This document shows positions 1 to 10,565 of a stretch of 64,000 nt of DNA, piece by piece; within the stretch, counting starts at the first letter, position 1, and every line of letters begins with the position of its first letter. The DNA is from Chrysaora quinquecirrha (taxonomy: Eukaryota; Cnidaria; Scyphozoa; Semaeostomeae; Pelagiidae): assembly GCA_014526335.1 (NCBI GenBank), contig JACTAT010000223.1, positions 62,001-126,000 of the forward strand, read 5' to 3'. Below the pieces are notes generated by a model that searched no databases, was not told where the DNA came from, and saw nothing but the letters and a program-made list of their open reading frames with translations. Position numbers and translations under genes: made by a program.

Positions 1-214
1 AAAACATTGCATCCATTTACGGGCTTCTTAACATTTAAATAACACATATATATCATAAGATTAAGATTTATAAAATCATTTCTGTGATGAATTATATAAC
101 TTATATTGAATTTACATTAACATATATCAATTCATTGACGAAACATTTGAGGTCGCCCAAACTATTGGCCTTAACAAAGTGTTTTATGATAGATAATAAA
201 TAGCTAATATGAAA
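1..214. other. AT-rich sequence, no gene seen
   Basis: No open frame of note on either strand, no repeat structure and no RNA-like fold that I can support. Confidence 0.5.
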
Positions 215-415
215 CGATAGAGGGTACATGTTAGCCCCCCCCCCTTGAAGCGTGCTGTTTTTGCACGAAACATTGTAAGACTCTTCCTTTTGATAGAGTC
301 ATATTATAGCTAACAAATAGCAAATAACGATAGAGGGTACTTCTTAGCCCCCCTTGAAGCGTGCTGTTTTTGCACGAAACATTTTAAGACTCTTCCTTTT
401 GATAGAGTCATATAA
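215..415. repeat. Two-copy tandem repeat, period about 113 bp
   Basis: A block starting CGATAGAGGGTAC, followed by a C-run, GAAGCGTGCTGTTTTTGCACG and GACTCTTCCTTTTGATAGAG occurs at about 215-314 and again at 328-415. The copies differ mainly in the length of the C-run (ten C versus six) and a few substitutions. GTGC...GCAC inside each unit could form a small hairpin. No coding potential. Confidence 0.85.
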
Positions 416-532
416 TAGTATATTTCTTTAAAATCGATTTAGTGACCTGTCAGAGCTGAATACTCACAAGAGCTTTAAAAAAAGCTTTTCTTCAGATGAT
501 AGGCCACTAGGTTAAGAAGCTTACACGATTAC

Positions 533-1387
533 TCACAGTTTAAAAAGACTAACTGGAATAAGATTGCTACCCCTAAGACTGCTGTTAAAATACTTATTAC
601 AGAATTCTTCGAGATATAAGCACATCTCGTTTATCTTGAATCTGCTGCAAAATGACATGCTAGCTCCATTCATGTGATGGAAGTGGCTGTCCAGCACATA
701 AACAAAACCTCCGTCAGCTACTAGTGCAATTGCTTTGTCTGGAGGAAAGATCAGCACTGAACAGAAAGTGGCATTTGCATTCAAAAGATCGTACATCTGG
801 GCTTCAAGGTGTTCTGCATCTCTTATTGCCAGAATGGCGTTTGGCATATATAGCTGCAACTCTGAATACTCGATGACCTCCTCAACGGTAAGATTGATCT
901 CGTCTACACTGTCACTTATGATTTTATAGAGAGCATTGCCTTTCTCCATCACCTCTGCATAATCTCTGATGACTGTGTCGATTTCTTCTAGGTTTGATGG
1001 CAAATGCATAACTTTCCTCAGAACAGCTGAGCAGACCATAGTGGCAATGACTGTGCAAGAATTGATGCTTGATCCATAACCGATAATTCCTGATTGACTC
1101 TGATGCCATGGCAGAAGAACTTCAGTAAGACTGCCTGATACTGCAACTTTTGGCGATTGTTGGCGAGCAGTAAGATTTGCCTTTTCCGCTTCTTTTTTGT
1201 GCCAACTACAGTTGCATAACTTCTTATTTGGATCAGGAGAGCAGGTATTATCGGGACACAGAGGGCATCTCGTTATCTTTTTCTCTTTTCTATGACCTTT
1301 GACCAGATGACTACAGACTTTGCAGTGGGGTGGTTTCTTGAGCGGAATTGATTTCCCAGAGCTGGCTTTGTAAAACTTTGCATCAGT
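533..1387 (-). CDS. 3' exon of DUF6589/RING gene: zinc-binding segment and cysteine-protease-like domain
   Basis: This is one open frame of 284 codons read from a splice acceptor (TTTGTAG, at 1388-1389) to the stop at 533. It joins in phase 0 to the exon ending at 1680 (donor GTATGT). The N-terminal part holds a Cys/His-rich stretch (CKVCSHL, CPLCPDNTC, CNCSWH), probably a zinc-binding unit. The C-terminal part has a Cys in SINSCTVIA and a downstream VLDSHFHHMNGA. This Cys...Asp-Ser-His pattern recalls papain-fold deubiquitinase-like domains such as herpes-tegument-type USPs; that assignment is an inference from spacing and motif only. With the RING-type finger in the preceding exon, the protein looks as if it could touch ubiquitin biology. 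The frame itself is unbroken. The upstream exon has a stop, so the full product is probably not made. Confidence 0.6.
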   Translation of the reverse strand, partial: TDAKFYKASSGKSIPLKKPPHCKVCSHLVKGHRKEKKITRCPLCPDNTCSPDPNKKLCNCSWHKKEAEKANLTARQQSPKVAVSGSLTEVLLPWHQSQSGIIGYGSSINSCTVIATMVCSAVLRKVMHLPSNLEEIDTVIRDYAEVMEKGNALYKIISDSVDEINLTVEEVIEYSELQLYMPNAILAIRDAEHLEAQMYDLLNANATFCSVLIFPPDKAIALVADGGFVYVLDSHFHHMNGASMSFCSRFKINEMCLYLEEFCNKYFNSSLRGSNLIPVSLFKL

Positions 1388-1679
1388 CTACAAAGTATGA
1401 AAAATATTTCATCTTTCTAGCTACATATATTATAAATTGAAATACGAGAATTGAATTGGGTGAAACTTAACCAGCACCGCCCGAAAAACGAATAACAGAT
1501 TTTCCGCTACGGGGACTCAGACCAGATGTTATAGGGTAAAAATCATTATACCAAGTAAAAATTGAGAAACGTGTGCTACCTTTTTCTGTTTTAAAGTCTT
1601 TTTTAATTGCACTCATTCTAATATATCACAAGATGTTTGTATCTCGGCGGTCCTGGTCGTTTTTACTACAATAACATAC

Positions 1680-3895
1680 CTGATTCGGCAAGCATGGCTT
1701 GAGAGACTTAATTTCTTCAGCAAGATCATCGACCTTCTTTTCTATGTCTTTAGTTGCAAGTGCATCAACAAATACTTTTGAACTGTCGTCTGCATCTTCT
1801 TCATGACTGCGGCAAATTGGACAATGGGTAGCTTCTCTGGCACATCTCACATGAAATGAATGGAAGCAGCCGTCAAATCTGTTCCATGTCTCTTCAGATG
1901 CAAGCAGAGTACAACCCGGCATATCACAGCAGATAACGGGGCTAGGTGGGTAATCTGTGTGGTAACCAAGAGGATGGCAATTTTTGTTTTGAAGCAATTT
2001 CTCGAACATTGTTTCCAGAGGCAAATCATTGAATTTGCTTTCGGCTGACAATAAAGACAGTTTGCTGAAGAGGTGGACAAGATGTTCAGAGCATTTCAAC
2101 TTCAAACTTGCGAGCTGATTCTGACTAAAAGTAAAATTCTTTGGTGGAGTAAAATTGGATCTAAAATTCTGCTGTGTTTTTTTCGACTGAAATACTGCTC
2201 TGGCTTTCTTTTGAAGCATTTCTATGGAATCGCCATCAGATGTTTGTGCTCGTATGATTGAGTGGACATTTTCGACAGGATACTCATCTGTTGTTGTGAG
2301 GTACTGCTGCATAAATTTATACAGATCAGTATTGTTTTTCTTCCAAAACAGAATATTTGACAGCCACACTAAAGGGGCTTTATTGTAATGATGGCGATGG
2401 AAACAGTAGAATAACACCCATACATGTATGATGGAGTTGTAATACAGCTGGAACAAATTAAGACGAAAAATAACACTTTAGATGGATAACACCAGAGGCA
2501 AGTAACTATCCAACATAGTGAATAGGATGCCGTAGAGAATGTGCTTACATTCAGCAAAAACCTTTTTAACATTCGATCGAATCAGTGTCCAGCCACCATA
2601 AACAATTTCTAGAATTAGCGATGTACGCCATGGCACTGGCTTATCAGCAAGTTTTTGCTTTGGAAACAGCAATTCATACATATACTTGAAAAATGGATGG
2701 TAGTTCTGCATAACATCTTCTCGTGAATTCAGAGAGATATGAAGAGGCCCTATCAATGGTACTGCCGATTGCATACAATTGTTGAAATCTTTATTTAAAC
2801 TGTCTTTTTCTGAGAGCTCTGAGTCAAATGAAGAACAGTAGCTGTGGAAATGCTTTTCTTCATCTTGCTTCATCTTGTTACCCAACGCAGGATTCTTTTG
2901 AATAGGCTGTGTATAGTTGCATTTTCTGTAAACGGCTTTACGCATATGATATTGCGCAGGCCAGTCACCTGGCATCAAGACCGCGTATTTCTTCATATAG
3001 TCACCGATTTTACAACTTGTAATGACGTCTATTGCAGACTCGAAATTTGCGGTACTTTTCAAAGGTTGGTTCAAAAAATCAACTAGGTATAAATTGTCAA
3101 GGCACCTCAGTTTTCTGACATTCTCGGACTCACTGTACATATGTGCGTAAAGTCTATGACGTTCCGCCTCAGGATTAAAGAACTGACAACTGAACCAGTC
3201 TGGCATGATATCACAGTAGCTTGATGCTAAGCTATGCATGACGTGAGGGCTTGCAAATTCTGTTTTTAAAAGTTTGATATCAACCCCTCTAGGATTCTGA
3301 AGGTTTCCTAAAGATGTTAAAGGAATTGCCGGAATCTGCGGAAAGATTCTACAAACTATGGTACACATGCAGTTCACTTGAGAGGTTGTTGTGTCAGTTG
3401 GACGTCTTTTAGCATGGATTGTCGTGTAGTTGTCGACAATACATACAACAAGCCAGCCATTTTTCCTTGCAAGATCGACAGCATTATTGACAAATTCAGA
3501 ATTTCTATCTGCAAGACGCTTAATCTCGTTTTCAACAGTTCGGCTGCAAACGGTATTTCCAATTTTTTTCTCAGTGTCAAGGGCTTCCTGAGTTGCGTGG
3601 TTCATCTTCAGATAGATACCGTGATCTTTTTGCAAAGCATTACATCGTTGACTTTTACCATAACATAGTTCATAGAGTACAGTTATTGCTACATAACGAT
3701 TTCTGGCATCGCGCTCTTCCGAATGTCTCTTATCATTCATTGCCCTACATAGATTTTGATAGATGGTATATGCACCACTTTGAATACAAAAAGCTTCGAA
3801 TTCTTTTGGGTCATAGATTGTTGACTGTTTCTCCACATTGTACTTTTGATGCATTCCAGCTACAAGCATCCTGATCTCATGCTTTAGATCTGAAC
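1680..3895 (-). pseudogene. DUF6589-like core plus RING-type finger, one in-frame stop
   Basis: This is one reading frame from a splice acceptor (T-rich tract then CAG, exon start 3895, intron phase 1) to the donor at 1680/1679. A single TAA at 2478-2480 interrupts it; the frame on both sides is identical and the protein similarity runs straight through, so this is one nonsense mutation and not two genes. Before the stop are blocks I associate with the DUF6589-like family of multicopy invertebrate and fungal proteins: an Asp in VVCIVDNYTTIH, MPGDWPAQY, and VPLIGPLHISLN followed by KPVPWR. Just after it the family motif HYNKAPLVWLS continues. A RING-like C3HC4 pattern (CDMPGC, CFHSFHVRC, CPIC) lies at about 1800-1935, followed by a likely coiled coil. 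Catalytic activity is not established; the conserved Asp residues make a DDE-type nuclease possible. Confidence 0.6.
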
Positions 3896-4029
3896 CTGAA
3901 AAAATATGTTTCTTATGAATAGCGTTTATGATAATATTTTGAATATTCACAGTGATGATAAAACAATGGGCATTCATTTCATACAATTAAACGCGAATTT
4001 TTAGTGGGAAACTGCCGTATAATCTTTGG

Positions 4030-6199
4030 TAAAACCTATCAAGATCCCCCCATTGTCTCTAGAGTTCCCTTGTTTATTAAGTATCCCTCTTTCAAGGGAA
4101 ATTTGAAATCAGCCCTCTTTGTTTTGTCAAACTGAACATTTCACTAGTAAAAGGAAAATTGAATGATTATGCATTTCATACATCAAACTTGTCTTCTAGC
4201 TCTAGTTTTCGTAGATATGTAGAAAATCAATAAAAACTTTTCGCTTAAAGTACATTTAATAATGTCTGTTGCATCCTTGTCGAAAGCATAATAGAAAAGA
4301 ATAGAAAAGTAAGGTGTGCGCTCTACGACTAGACCTTGCAAATAAGGTTATAAAATTTTTTGTAAGGAATTTTTGGTCTGAGTTGATCTGAGACTGCAGT
4401 TCCTTAATTTTTCACAAAAATGAGGCTAACGGTTCCTTATTCCGTTCCTCTTCGTCGTATATGTTTGAACACTTGAACCCATTTTAACAGTTATTTTAAC
4501 AGTTATTCTTGTTTTTTCATCCGAGCCTGGATGGATCCTTAACATTTTCACGGTCCTTATAAAGGTGCAGCCACCCAAAATCAATTAATATTAACAAAAG
4601 GGGGCTCCAAACCCTGAGCCTTTTCCGAAAGTCAACATTTAATTCCTTCTCGAGTGGCAAAAAGTACAATTTTAAATCCCCCCTATTGTGAGCCCCAATC
4701 CCCACCAGAATGTCTGAAACTGAATAATCTCCTTAATGCAAACATGCAAAATAGATCTTTTACTCAAACAGTTTTGAAATCTCCTATATCGTTCAAAATG
4801 TAGAATGCAAACACAAAACCGAGAGGCAATTAACTGAAAACTTCGCAGACCTTCGCTAAAGATCTTATTGTTTTCATGGAAATCCTTTTGTTTTAATGGA
4901 ATCCCGTCGTCTTCGTGAAGAGTGAAATGTGAAATGCCCTCGCACAGAATTGGTAAGGCAGAATGTTTTACGTTGTCGACTTTAATTAATAGATTGATCA
5001 AAGACTTTTAACTAGTGGTCTGCAAAGTATTTCTCTAAGATATTTATATTTCGAAGTTTCAAAATTATAAATACAAATTGCAAAGAAACCCTTCTAAAAC
5101 TCATTCAGAATCAAAAGGACTGGGTCATGTTTGAATCTACAGTATGACGAATTTCATTTTTGACCAATCACGATTTCAACACGTGACCATAGCTTTTGTC
5201 AGAAGAAAAGTTTGAAATGGGATGATCGTTAGTCATTTTCGACATTTGCGAAATTGATGAAGGTCAAATCAAATAAGCTCATATCACGCTACATTTTTTG
5301 GATAAGTTAGTGGAGTCCCTTTCAGTTGTGCTGGTGCTTGGTAAAGTTTGATTCGATGTCTTATCAAATAAAATTACAAATGTGGTTTTATGGATTGTCT
5401 TGATCTTGAAAAGGTGAGCAAAATTATCATCAAATTATTATCGCAAAACCCACTCAGTATCAATGTAAAAATTACTTAAGCATTGAATAACTATTTGCAG
5501 CCTCGTGCAGTCTACTAAATGTCCTATGATCCATCGTTGTTACACCTGTAATAATAATTAGAAGCGTTTTGAGTGATGCATATAATTAATAGTATCTTTT
5601 ACCGTATCTTTTACCGTGCTCGAAAAAGCCTGAATGAATAGGTACGTCATCTACATGCAAATTCCAAATTGGTAACAATTTTTGTATAAAAGTTTTAGAC
5701 TAAAACTTACGAGAGGGGCTAATATTAACAGTCCCGAACTTAGTTTTTGTTTGTGACCAAGATGACACGGGCATGTATTTGCAACATCCTTAAAACGAGC
5801 CTTCTTTTTGCTTTCGGTGTTGAATGCTTCATTATCACTCCGCTACAATCCAAATTTTCTTTCTCAATTGACATTATTTCTTCTAAACTCGATTCCATTA
5901 TTGTGAATCCTTTTCAGCCTCTTCAGCTTTCCCTAACTTTCCAACATTGCCTCCAACCTTTCGTCCAGTAGCGTCGACCATGCTTTGTATATTTTTCCAC
6001 CTACCAGAAAAAAAGTCTTAAACCAGTTCCTTTCTCATATCTTGTAGTAAAACTTTAGGGGGTAAATGGAAGCAGCACCCCTTCAATATCTACATGAAAT
6101 TTAACTCTGAAGAACTTATAAAGTAATTGCATTATGTTTATTGTATGGTTGTTAGTTTGTTACCAATTAAGAACAATTTTATTAAATCTTAGGTCTTAC
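4030..6199. other. Intronic or intergenic DNA with a short exon candidate and a dispersed repeat
   Basis: No solid gene. On the minus strand at about 5740-5990, a T-rich tract and TAG precede a short open stretch with STPKAKRRL. It resembles the low-complexity linker of DUF6589-type proteins and might be a middle exon of the gene to the left, but the frame does not carry through cleanly. The stretch near 4820-4960 is a dispersed repeat (listed separately). Confidence 0.3.
4820..4960. repeat. Dispersed repeat, copy A
   Basis: A region containing TATTGTTTTCATGGAAATCC, TTTTGTTTTAATGGAA and AGAGTGAAATG recurs in the same order and orientation at about 21460-21630. Similarity is partial, with small indels. 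No terminal structure could be set, so the repeat class is unknown. Confidence 0.6.
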
Positions 6200-6399
6200 C
6201 AAAATACTTTTGCCTTCTTTTCTCCATCTATACACAGCTCTTGCACATTTTTTACATAATTTTCCTTGAATTATTGTCTTGCCAAAAGCATTCTTCAGTT
6301 CTTCGTTGCTAAAAGACTCTGTGTTGACAAAATTTATTCGGTACTGGGTCTTTATTCCGCATACTTCACAGCCTTTTTCCGAATAATGGACCTTACCAA
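6200..6399 (-). CDS. Candidate zinc-binding exon, possibly the first coding exon of the DUF6589-like gene
   Basis: The minus strand has an open exon-like stretch ending at a good donor (TTTTG|GTAAGA, boundary 6200/6199), with a plausible acceptor near 6400. It encodes a four-cysteine pattern (GCEVCGIKT, about 40 residues, then LCKKCARAVYRW), typical of a treble-clef-like zinc finger at the N-terminus of multi-domain mobile proteins. It lies upstream of, and on the same strand as, the DUF6589-like gene, and such proteins often start with a Cys-rich module, so I infer it belongs there. The 2.3-kb gap to the next certain exon, and my failure to find all intermediate exons, keep this tentative. 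Confidence 0.4.
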
Positions 6400-6593
6400 C
6401 TCAAGAGTTAAAAGAACAACAACAATTGCAATAAGCTCTTTCATTTTATGTATAACTAAATTTAACTTTCAAAGATAATTGTTAGTTTAAACTCAATGTT
6501 TTGTCGTCAATGACGCAATTGCTATTTCACAAGGAGGAAGTGTTTGTTTCCATAGTAATGCCAGAAATTCATAATGGCGGAATTTTTAATTGT

Positions 6594-7440
6594 TTACAAA
6601 ATATTGCCTGGCTTGTACCCCTGTGAGAATCTTCGCGCATGGCAAATACAAATTTCCCCCTTCTTCCCAGTGCGTGTATATCTCCTCCCTCCTCTGGCCT
6701 TATACTTGTCTGCAGACAGCGGAAGAACATTTCTGTTAAAACAAACTGGTGCGAATCCTGGATGCTCAGTAACACATGAAACATTGCCAACTGCCTCTAC
6801 AACTTCATCATCTTCAAGAGCAGCCATACAGCCATCTATTTCCTTGCAACAAAGACAAATTTTTGCATTTCGCAAGTGTTGCGTTGAGCAATTCCCACGT
6901 TCGCACCAATTTTGAAATAGTAGAAAATTAAAATGGGTTTTCGTTTTGTACAAACAGTAATGCTTTCAAAATTCTATTATGAATAAATTTCTGAACAAAG
7001 TAATAATTCATTTTAGTAAATTGTGTCATATGAATCAATGAATGATATTGCGCTTTCATCCCGGCGGTTTCGGGAGCCAGATGCACGCCCTCACTTTATG
7101 CGCTTTTTTGATGAATTGATTTTTACTTGACACAGAACATTGCAATCACTTACCAGGACATCAATGGATCAATGCCTTCAAACCGTCTTGTCAGTCTTCT
7201 CTCTTCTTCTTCTCTTTCTTGTACTTCTCTTTCACACTCAGGAGTGAACGATTCATCTACTAAAGGGTCAAATTGATGTGGTCCTTCATCATCGTCGAAT
7301 TCGTCGCCCTTGGAATTAGGCCTATCACGAGCAGCTGCTCGACTCACACCATTTTCTTCCACTTTCACCGCAGAAAAATCGTCAGATTGATACAATTCAT
7401 CATTAGAAACACTGGAGATGCTACTATCTGTTGAAGACAT
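6594..7440 (-). pseudogene. P2X7-tail-like cysteine-rich protein, two exons, truncated
   Basis: The 5' exon (ATG at 7440-7438, end 7154) is very acidic, with a Ser-rich start and a run of Glu/Arg, and ends at a clear donor (CCTG|GTAAGT). The second exon (about 6953-6594) has the cysteine pattern WCERGNCST, ICLCCKE, SCVTEHPGF, PVCFN and VLPLSADKY. This matches the C-terminal zinc-rich region of P2X receptor 7 that is present as many stand-alone copies in invertebrate genomes. I could not place an exact acceptor between the exons. The usual conserved C-terminal end of this domain is missing: after the SADKY region the frame diverges and stops at 6594. I read it as a truncated or frameshifted copy. 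Domain identity is fairly secure; function is unknown. Confidence 0.6.
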
Positions 7441-7467
7441 TGTTGAAAACAGTTGAAATAGTAACAA

Positions 7468-8245
7468 TAAAGTAGTGATTTAGAGAGCTGCCACCAGTGC
7501 TCTATACTTCTAAAACTGCAATGAAATTAGTCGAATACCGATCTAAAGTATATAGCCAGCATTTTCATAGAAAAGGCATCTGACTACTTTTAGAAAAGCG
7601 GGTTTGTTATATATTTTTGCCAAAGAAACACTACAGTACTCACCTTTGTCCAAAATTTAGATCTAGTTGTTGCCACATGGGACATTTAACAACTAATCGA
7701 AGACAAGGTCAATCAACCCCTGTAATAATCATTATTTGAATGAGAACGGAGTACATACAGAAAAGCTCTTGTTGCTGGAGATTAATTTCATCAACAAACC
7801 AAAGTGTCTGCCTTAGTGTGAAAGTGACGGTTATAGTGACATTATCACTTTACCTAAAACCCCTTCCTTTTCTGATTTTTTTTAGTATCAAAATTCTTTC
7901 AGCAATGATTTTCTGCAAAAAATTCGGCATTGACGGATACTTAGGCTAGTCTATACATACACGTGTAAAGTTGCTGAGTTTGTTTGTTATTCTTTTAAAG
8001 GGTTTAAATGAGGAATGGTCTCTACGGAATCTACCGTCTTCGAAATTATATTTTTCTATTTTTCCCAATCATTGTCCAAAAAATGCCTTTATAATTAAAA
8101 ACACTTTCAAACTTCCAACGGACGTTCTAAGGTTAGTTTAGTTATAAAAAGCCTTTTGGTGATACAAAACTTGCCATATGAATTGCCATATAAAATTATT
8201 ACAGACAATACAAGAATGTTTTTGGCAACCAACATTTTCCTATCT
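7468..8245. other. No gene seen
   Basis: AT-rich sequence with only short uninformative frames. It may contain the promoter of the minus-strand P2X7-tail-like gene, but no motif could be assigned. Confidence 0.4.
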
Positions 8246-8310
8246 AACGTTCCACATTCCACAATTCACATTCCACAATTCCAAAATTCCAGCATTCCAA
8301 GATTCTTGCC
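8246..8310. repeat. Short ATTCCA-type simple repeat
   Basis: About six imperfect iterations of ATTCCA(C)AATTC are seen, for example in the stretch reading CATTCCACAATTCACATTCC. A degenerate microsatellite. Confidence 0.8.
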
Positions 8311-8393
8311 TTATTTTCGCATCAAAGTTCTCAAGGAGGGCCCGGGTAACTGTCTGTGTTTCCTTGTCTACATAGAAGCGCATACTACTTATA

Positions 8394-8790
8394 ATGCCTT
8401 TAGATCTGATGACGTCACATGCTAAAAATTATACTGTATTTAAAAATATGAAAAAATTCGAGATGGCAAGGTCTTTTTGCCCCTTTTGCAGTCATATACG
8501 GATATTTCACCCAAGAGTTAGTCTACGTTGCTTGTTTCAATCCTTAGATAAAGTTACACTGCACTTGGAAAGTGTTACCATGTTGCCTGTAGCAGCTGAT
8601 GACGTCATCAGTGAAAATTCAACGTTCATTAAAAATGAAAAAAATATATATCAATCGAAAGGTCTGTTTGCCCTCTCTGCGAATATGCATGTTTTATTGG
8701 AATGCTTGAGATTATATTCTCGAAAAACTACCGAAATCGCGTGTTTATGACGTCATCGAAAAAGGCAACTTCCGGTCAAAATTTCAAAAG
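8394..8790. repeat. Degenerate tandem repeats, each opening with a palindromic TGACGTCA
   Basis: TGACGTCA occurs near 8410, 8600 and 8750. The first two are each followed by an AAAA-rich tract, then AAGGTCTNTTTGCCC about 60-70 bp later, and are about 190 bp apart. The third starts a partial unit. TGACGTCA is the consensus cAMP-response element, but here it looks like part of the repeat unit, so a regulatory role is not implied. Confidence 0.6.
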
Positions 8791-8894
8791 TCCCCAGGTG
8801 AAATTCGAATTCAGCATGTTTGAAAACCTGGATTCCGTTTTCAAAAGTTTGACTGGAAAAGTTTTCCGATTTTGCCGGGAAGAGACCTGTCTAT

Positions 8895-9930
8895 GCAAAA
8901 AGGCTCAAGCTTACATTGCAAGCTCAGAGGCTACAGTGCAGACAATTGCAGGCAAGAATGAAAGAAATGGAGCTAGAAATTAAACTGAACAGCATTGAAG
9001 TCAAAACAGAGCTTAGCCATGATCTGTTGACAATGATTTCAGAAAACCAGCAATCAATTACCCCATTCATGAAGCTGTTCTGGGAAGAGCAACAGCGAAA
9101 TACATCAAGGTCCCCAACTGGTCATCGATACCATCCAATGATGAAAAGATGGTGCCTTTCAATTGCTTCTAAGTCTGCATCTGTATATGATGAACTTAGA
9201 GGAACATTCAAAGGTAGTGGCATTATATAACTTCTTAGCAGAAGGCTGTTAAGAGACTACAACAATGCCATTAAACCGAAAACTGGCTTCAATCCAGAAG
9301 TTATCGACACTTTGGCAAAAATGGTATCTGAATACAGTCAATTTGAAAGATATGTGTCAATTCTATTTGATGAGATGAAAATTCAGAGTGGACTTGTCTG
9401 GGACAAAAGTTCTGGTGAGCTTATAGGGTATGTAAACCTTGAGGATCCTGATGTGAATTATGCAACCCTTGACAACCAAGAAAGTATTCCCACTCATGCC
9501 CTTGTGTTCATGGTTAAAGGGATTTGTTCAAAGTTGCAGTTTGGTCTTGGCTATTTTAAAACAGCTGGAATTACTGGCTGTCAACTGTTCCCCATATTTT
9601 GGAGAGCTGTTGCATTGTTGGAGATAAAGTGCAAGCTATCTGTTGTTGCTACCACTGCCAACCGTAGGCTGTTTAAGATACAATGGTTGACGTTAGTCAT
9701 GATAATGATAAAGATGTTATTCACAAGGTTCAAAATATGTATGCACCAGAGAGATACAAATTTTTCTTTAGTGATGCACTGCATCTTCTAAAAACCTCCC
9801 AAAATTACCATTCTGGCTCAGGTCACAACAGTAGACTTATGTGGAATGATGGGAAAGAATTATTATGGCCCCACATTTCTAGTGCCTTTTACCAAGATCA
9901 GCAGAATGGTCTTCACTTGATCACTTGCTT
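8895..9930 (+). pseudogene. P-element transposase remnant
   Basis: Protein similarity to P-element-type transposases is spread over three frames. A coiled-coil-like stretch (8900-9010) is followed by HPMMKRWCLSIASKSASVY at about 9130-9190. After a frameshift near 9230 comes LLRDYNNAIKPKTGFNP, then SILFDEMKIQSGLVWD, which contains the first catalytic Asp of the RNase H-like fold. The segment near 9450-9600 includes THALVFMVKG. After another shift near 9680 come NMYAPERYKFFFSDALHLLKT and NSRLMWNDGKELLWPHI. The usual N-terminal THAP domain and the C-terminal part are absent. No inverted ends were found. The 3' end of the similarity abuts the antisense zinc-finger exon at about 9930. Confidence 0.8.
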
Positions 9931-10565
9931 TGGGCTTGTGCTTGGCATTAGTGTGCCTTTTCAAACCGCCCTTTGTTTTGCATTTGGCTGAGCAGATGTT
10001 GCAGGTAAACTTTCCAATTTCGGCTTGTACCTAGGAAGAAAAGCAGTATTATTAATTCTAAATTTTCAACCTCGAAAGACAGTTCTTCTTGAAAAGCTTG
10101 CCCACATTGGCAAAATATAGGAGGGCTAATCAATCTGTAATCCAAATCACCGCTTATCAAAAGAAGCTTGAAAGCAAGCTTAAACACAAATGATGATTAG
10201 TATCTAATCCAGTGGACATAATTTGAGACAGTGGTAACACAAGAAGCAATTTGAAACATGGACTATGCAAGGAATAAAACTGAATGAAATTGACAAAATG
10301 GAAACATTCAGTCGTTGCTTAGCCTGCCCTCAGTTGGCCTAAAAAAAACAGAAGCAGGCCTTACCTCATCTCCTATCTCATCAAGTTCAGGTTGTATCTC
10401 CTCTTCAAAAAAATCATTGTCCAAAAGTTCCAAGATTACATCCAAGTCTTCACCACTTACTACTTCATTGGCAGTCATGATGTTTTGCTTCAATTCACAA
10501 TCATTCACAGTGCACACTGCACAGTGCGAGTCAGTCAGGGATCTCTCGAGCTCGAAAGTGTGCAT
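9863..10565 (-). CDS. Two-exon C2H2 zinc-finger gene, probably 3'-truncated
   Basis: Exon 1 (10565-10365) starts with ATG, encodes a very acidic 67-residue segment (LDNDFFEEEIQPELDEIGDE) and ends at a clean donor (GAG|GTAAGG). Exon 2 begins after TTTTCTTCCTAG at 10030 and joins in phase 0. It encodes one C2H2 finger (FTCNICSAKC, then KGGLKRHTNAKH, the Cys-Cys-His-His spacing being normal). After about residue 39 of exon 2 the frame runs into sequence that is antisense to the P-element remnant and stops at 9863. I infer that the original 3' end was replaced by the P-element insertion or a deletion. The acidic head plus one finger suggests a transcription-factor-like protein; no name can be given. 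Confidence 0.55.
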
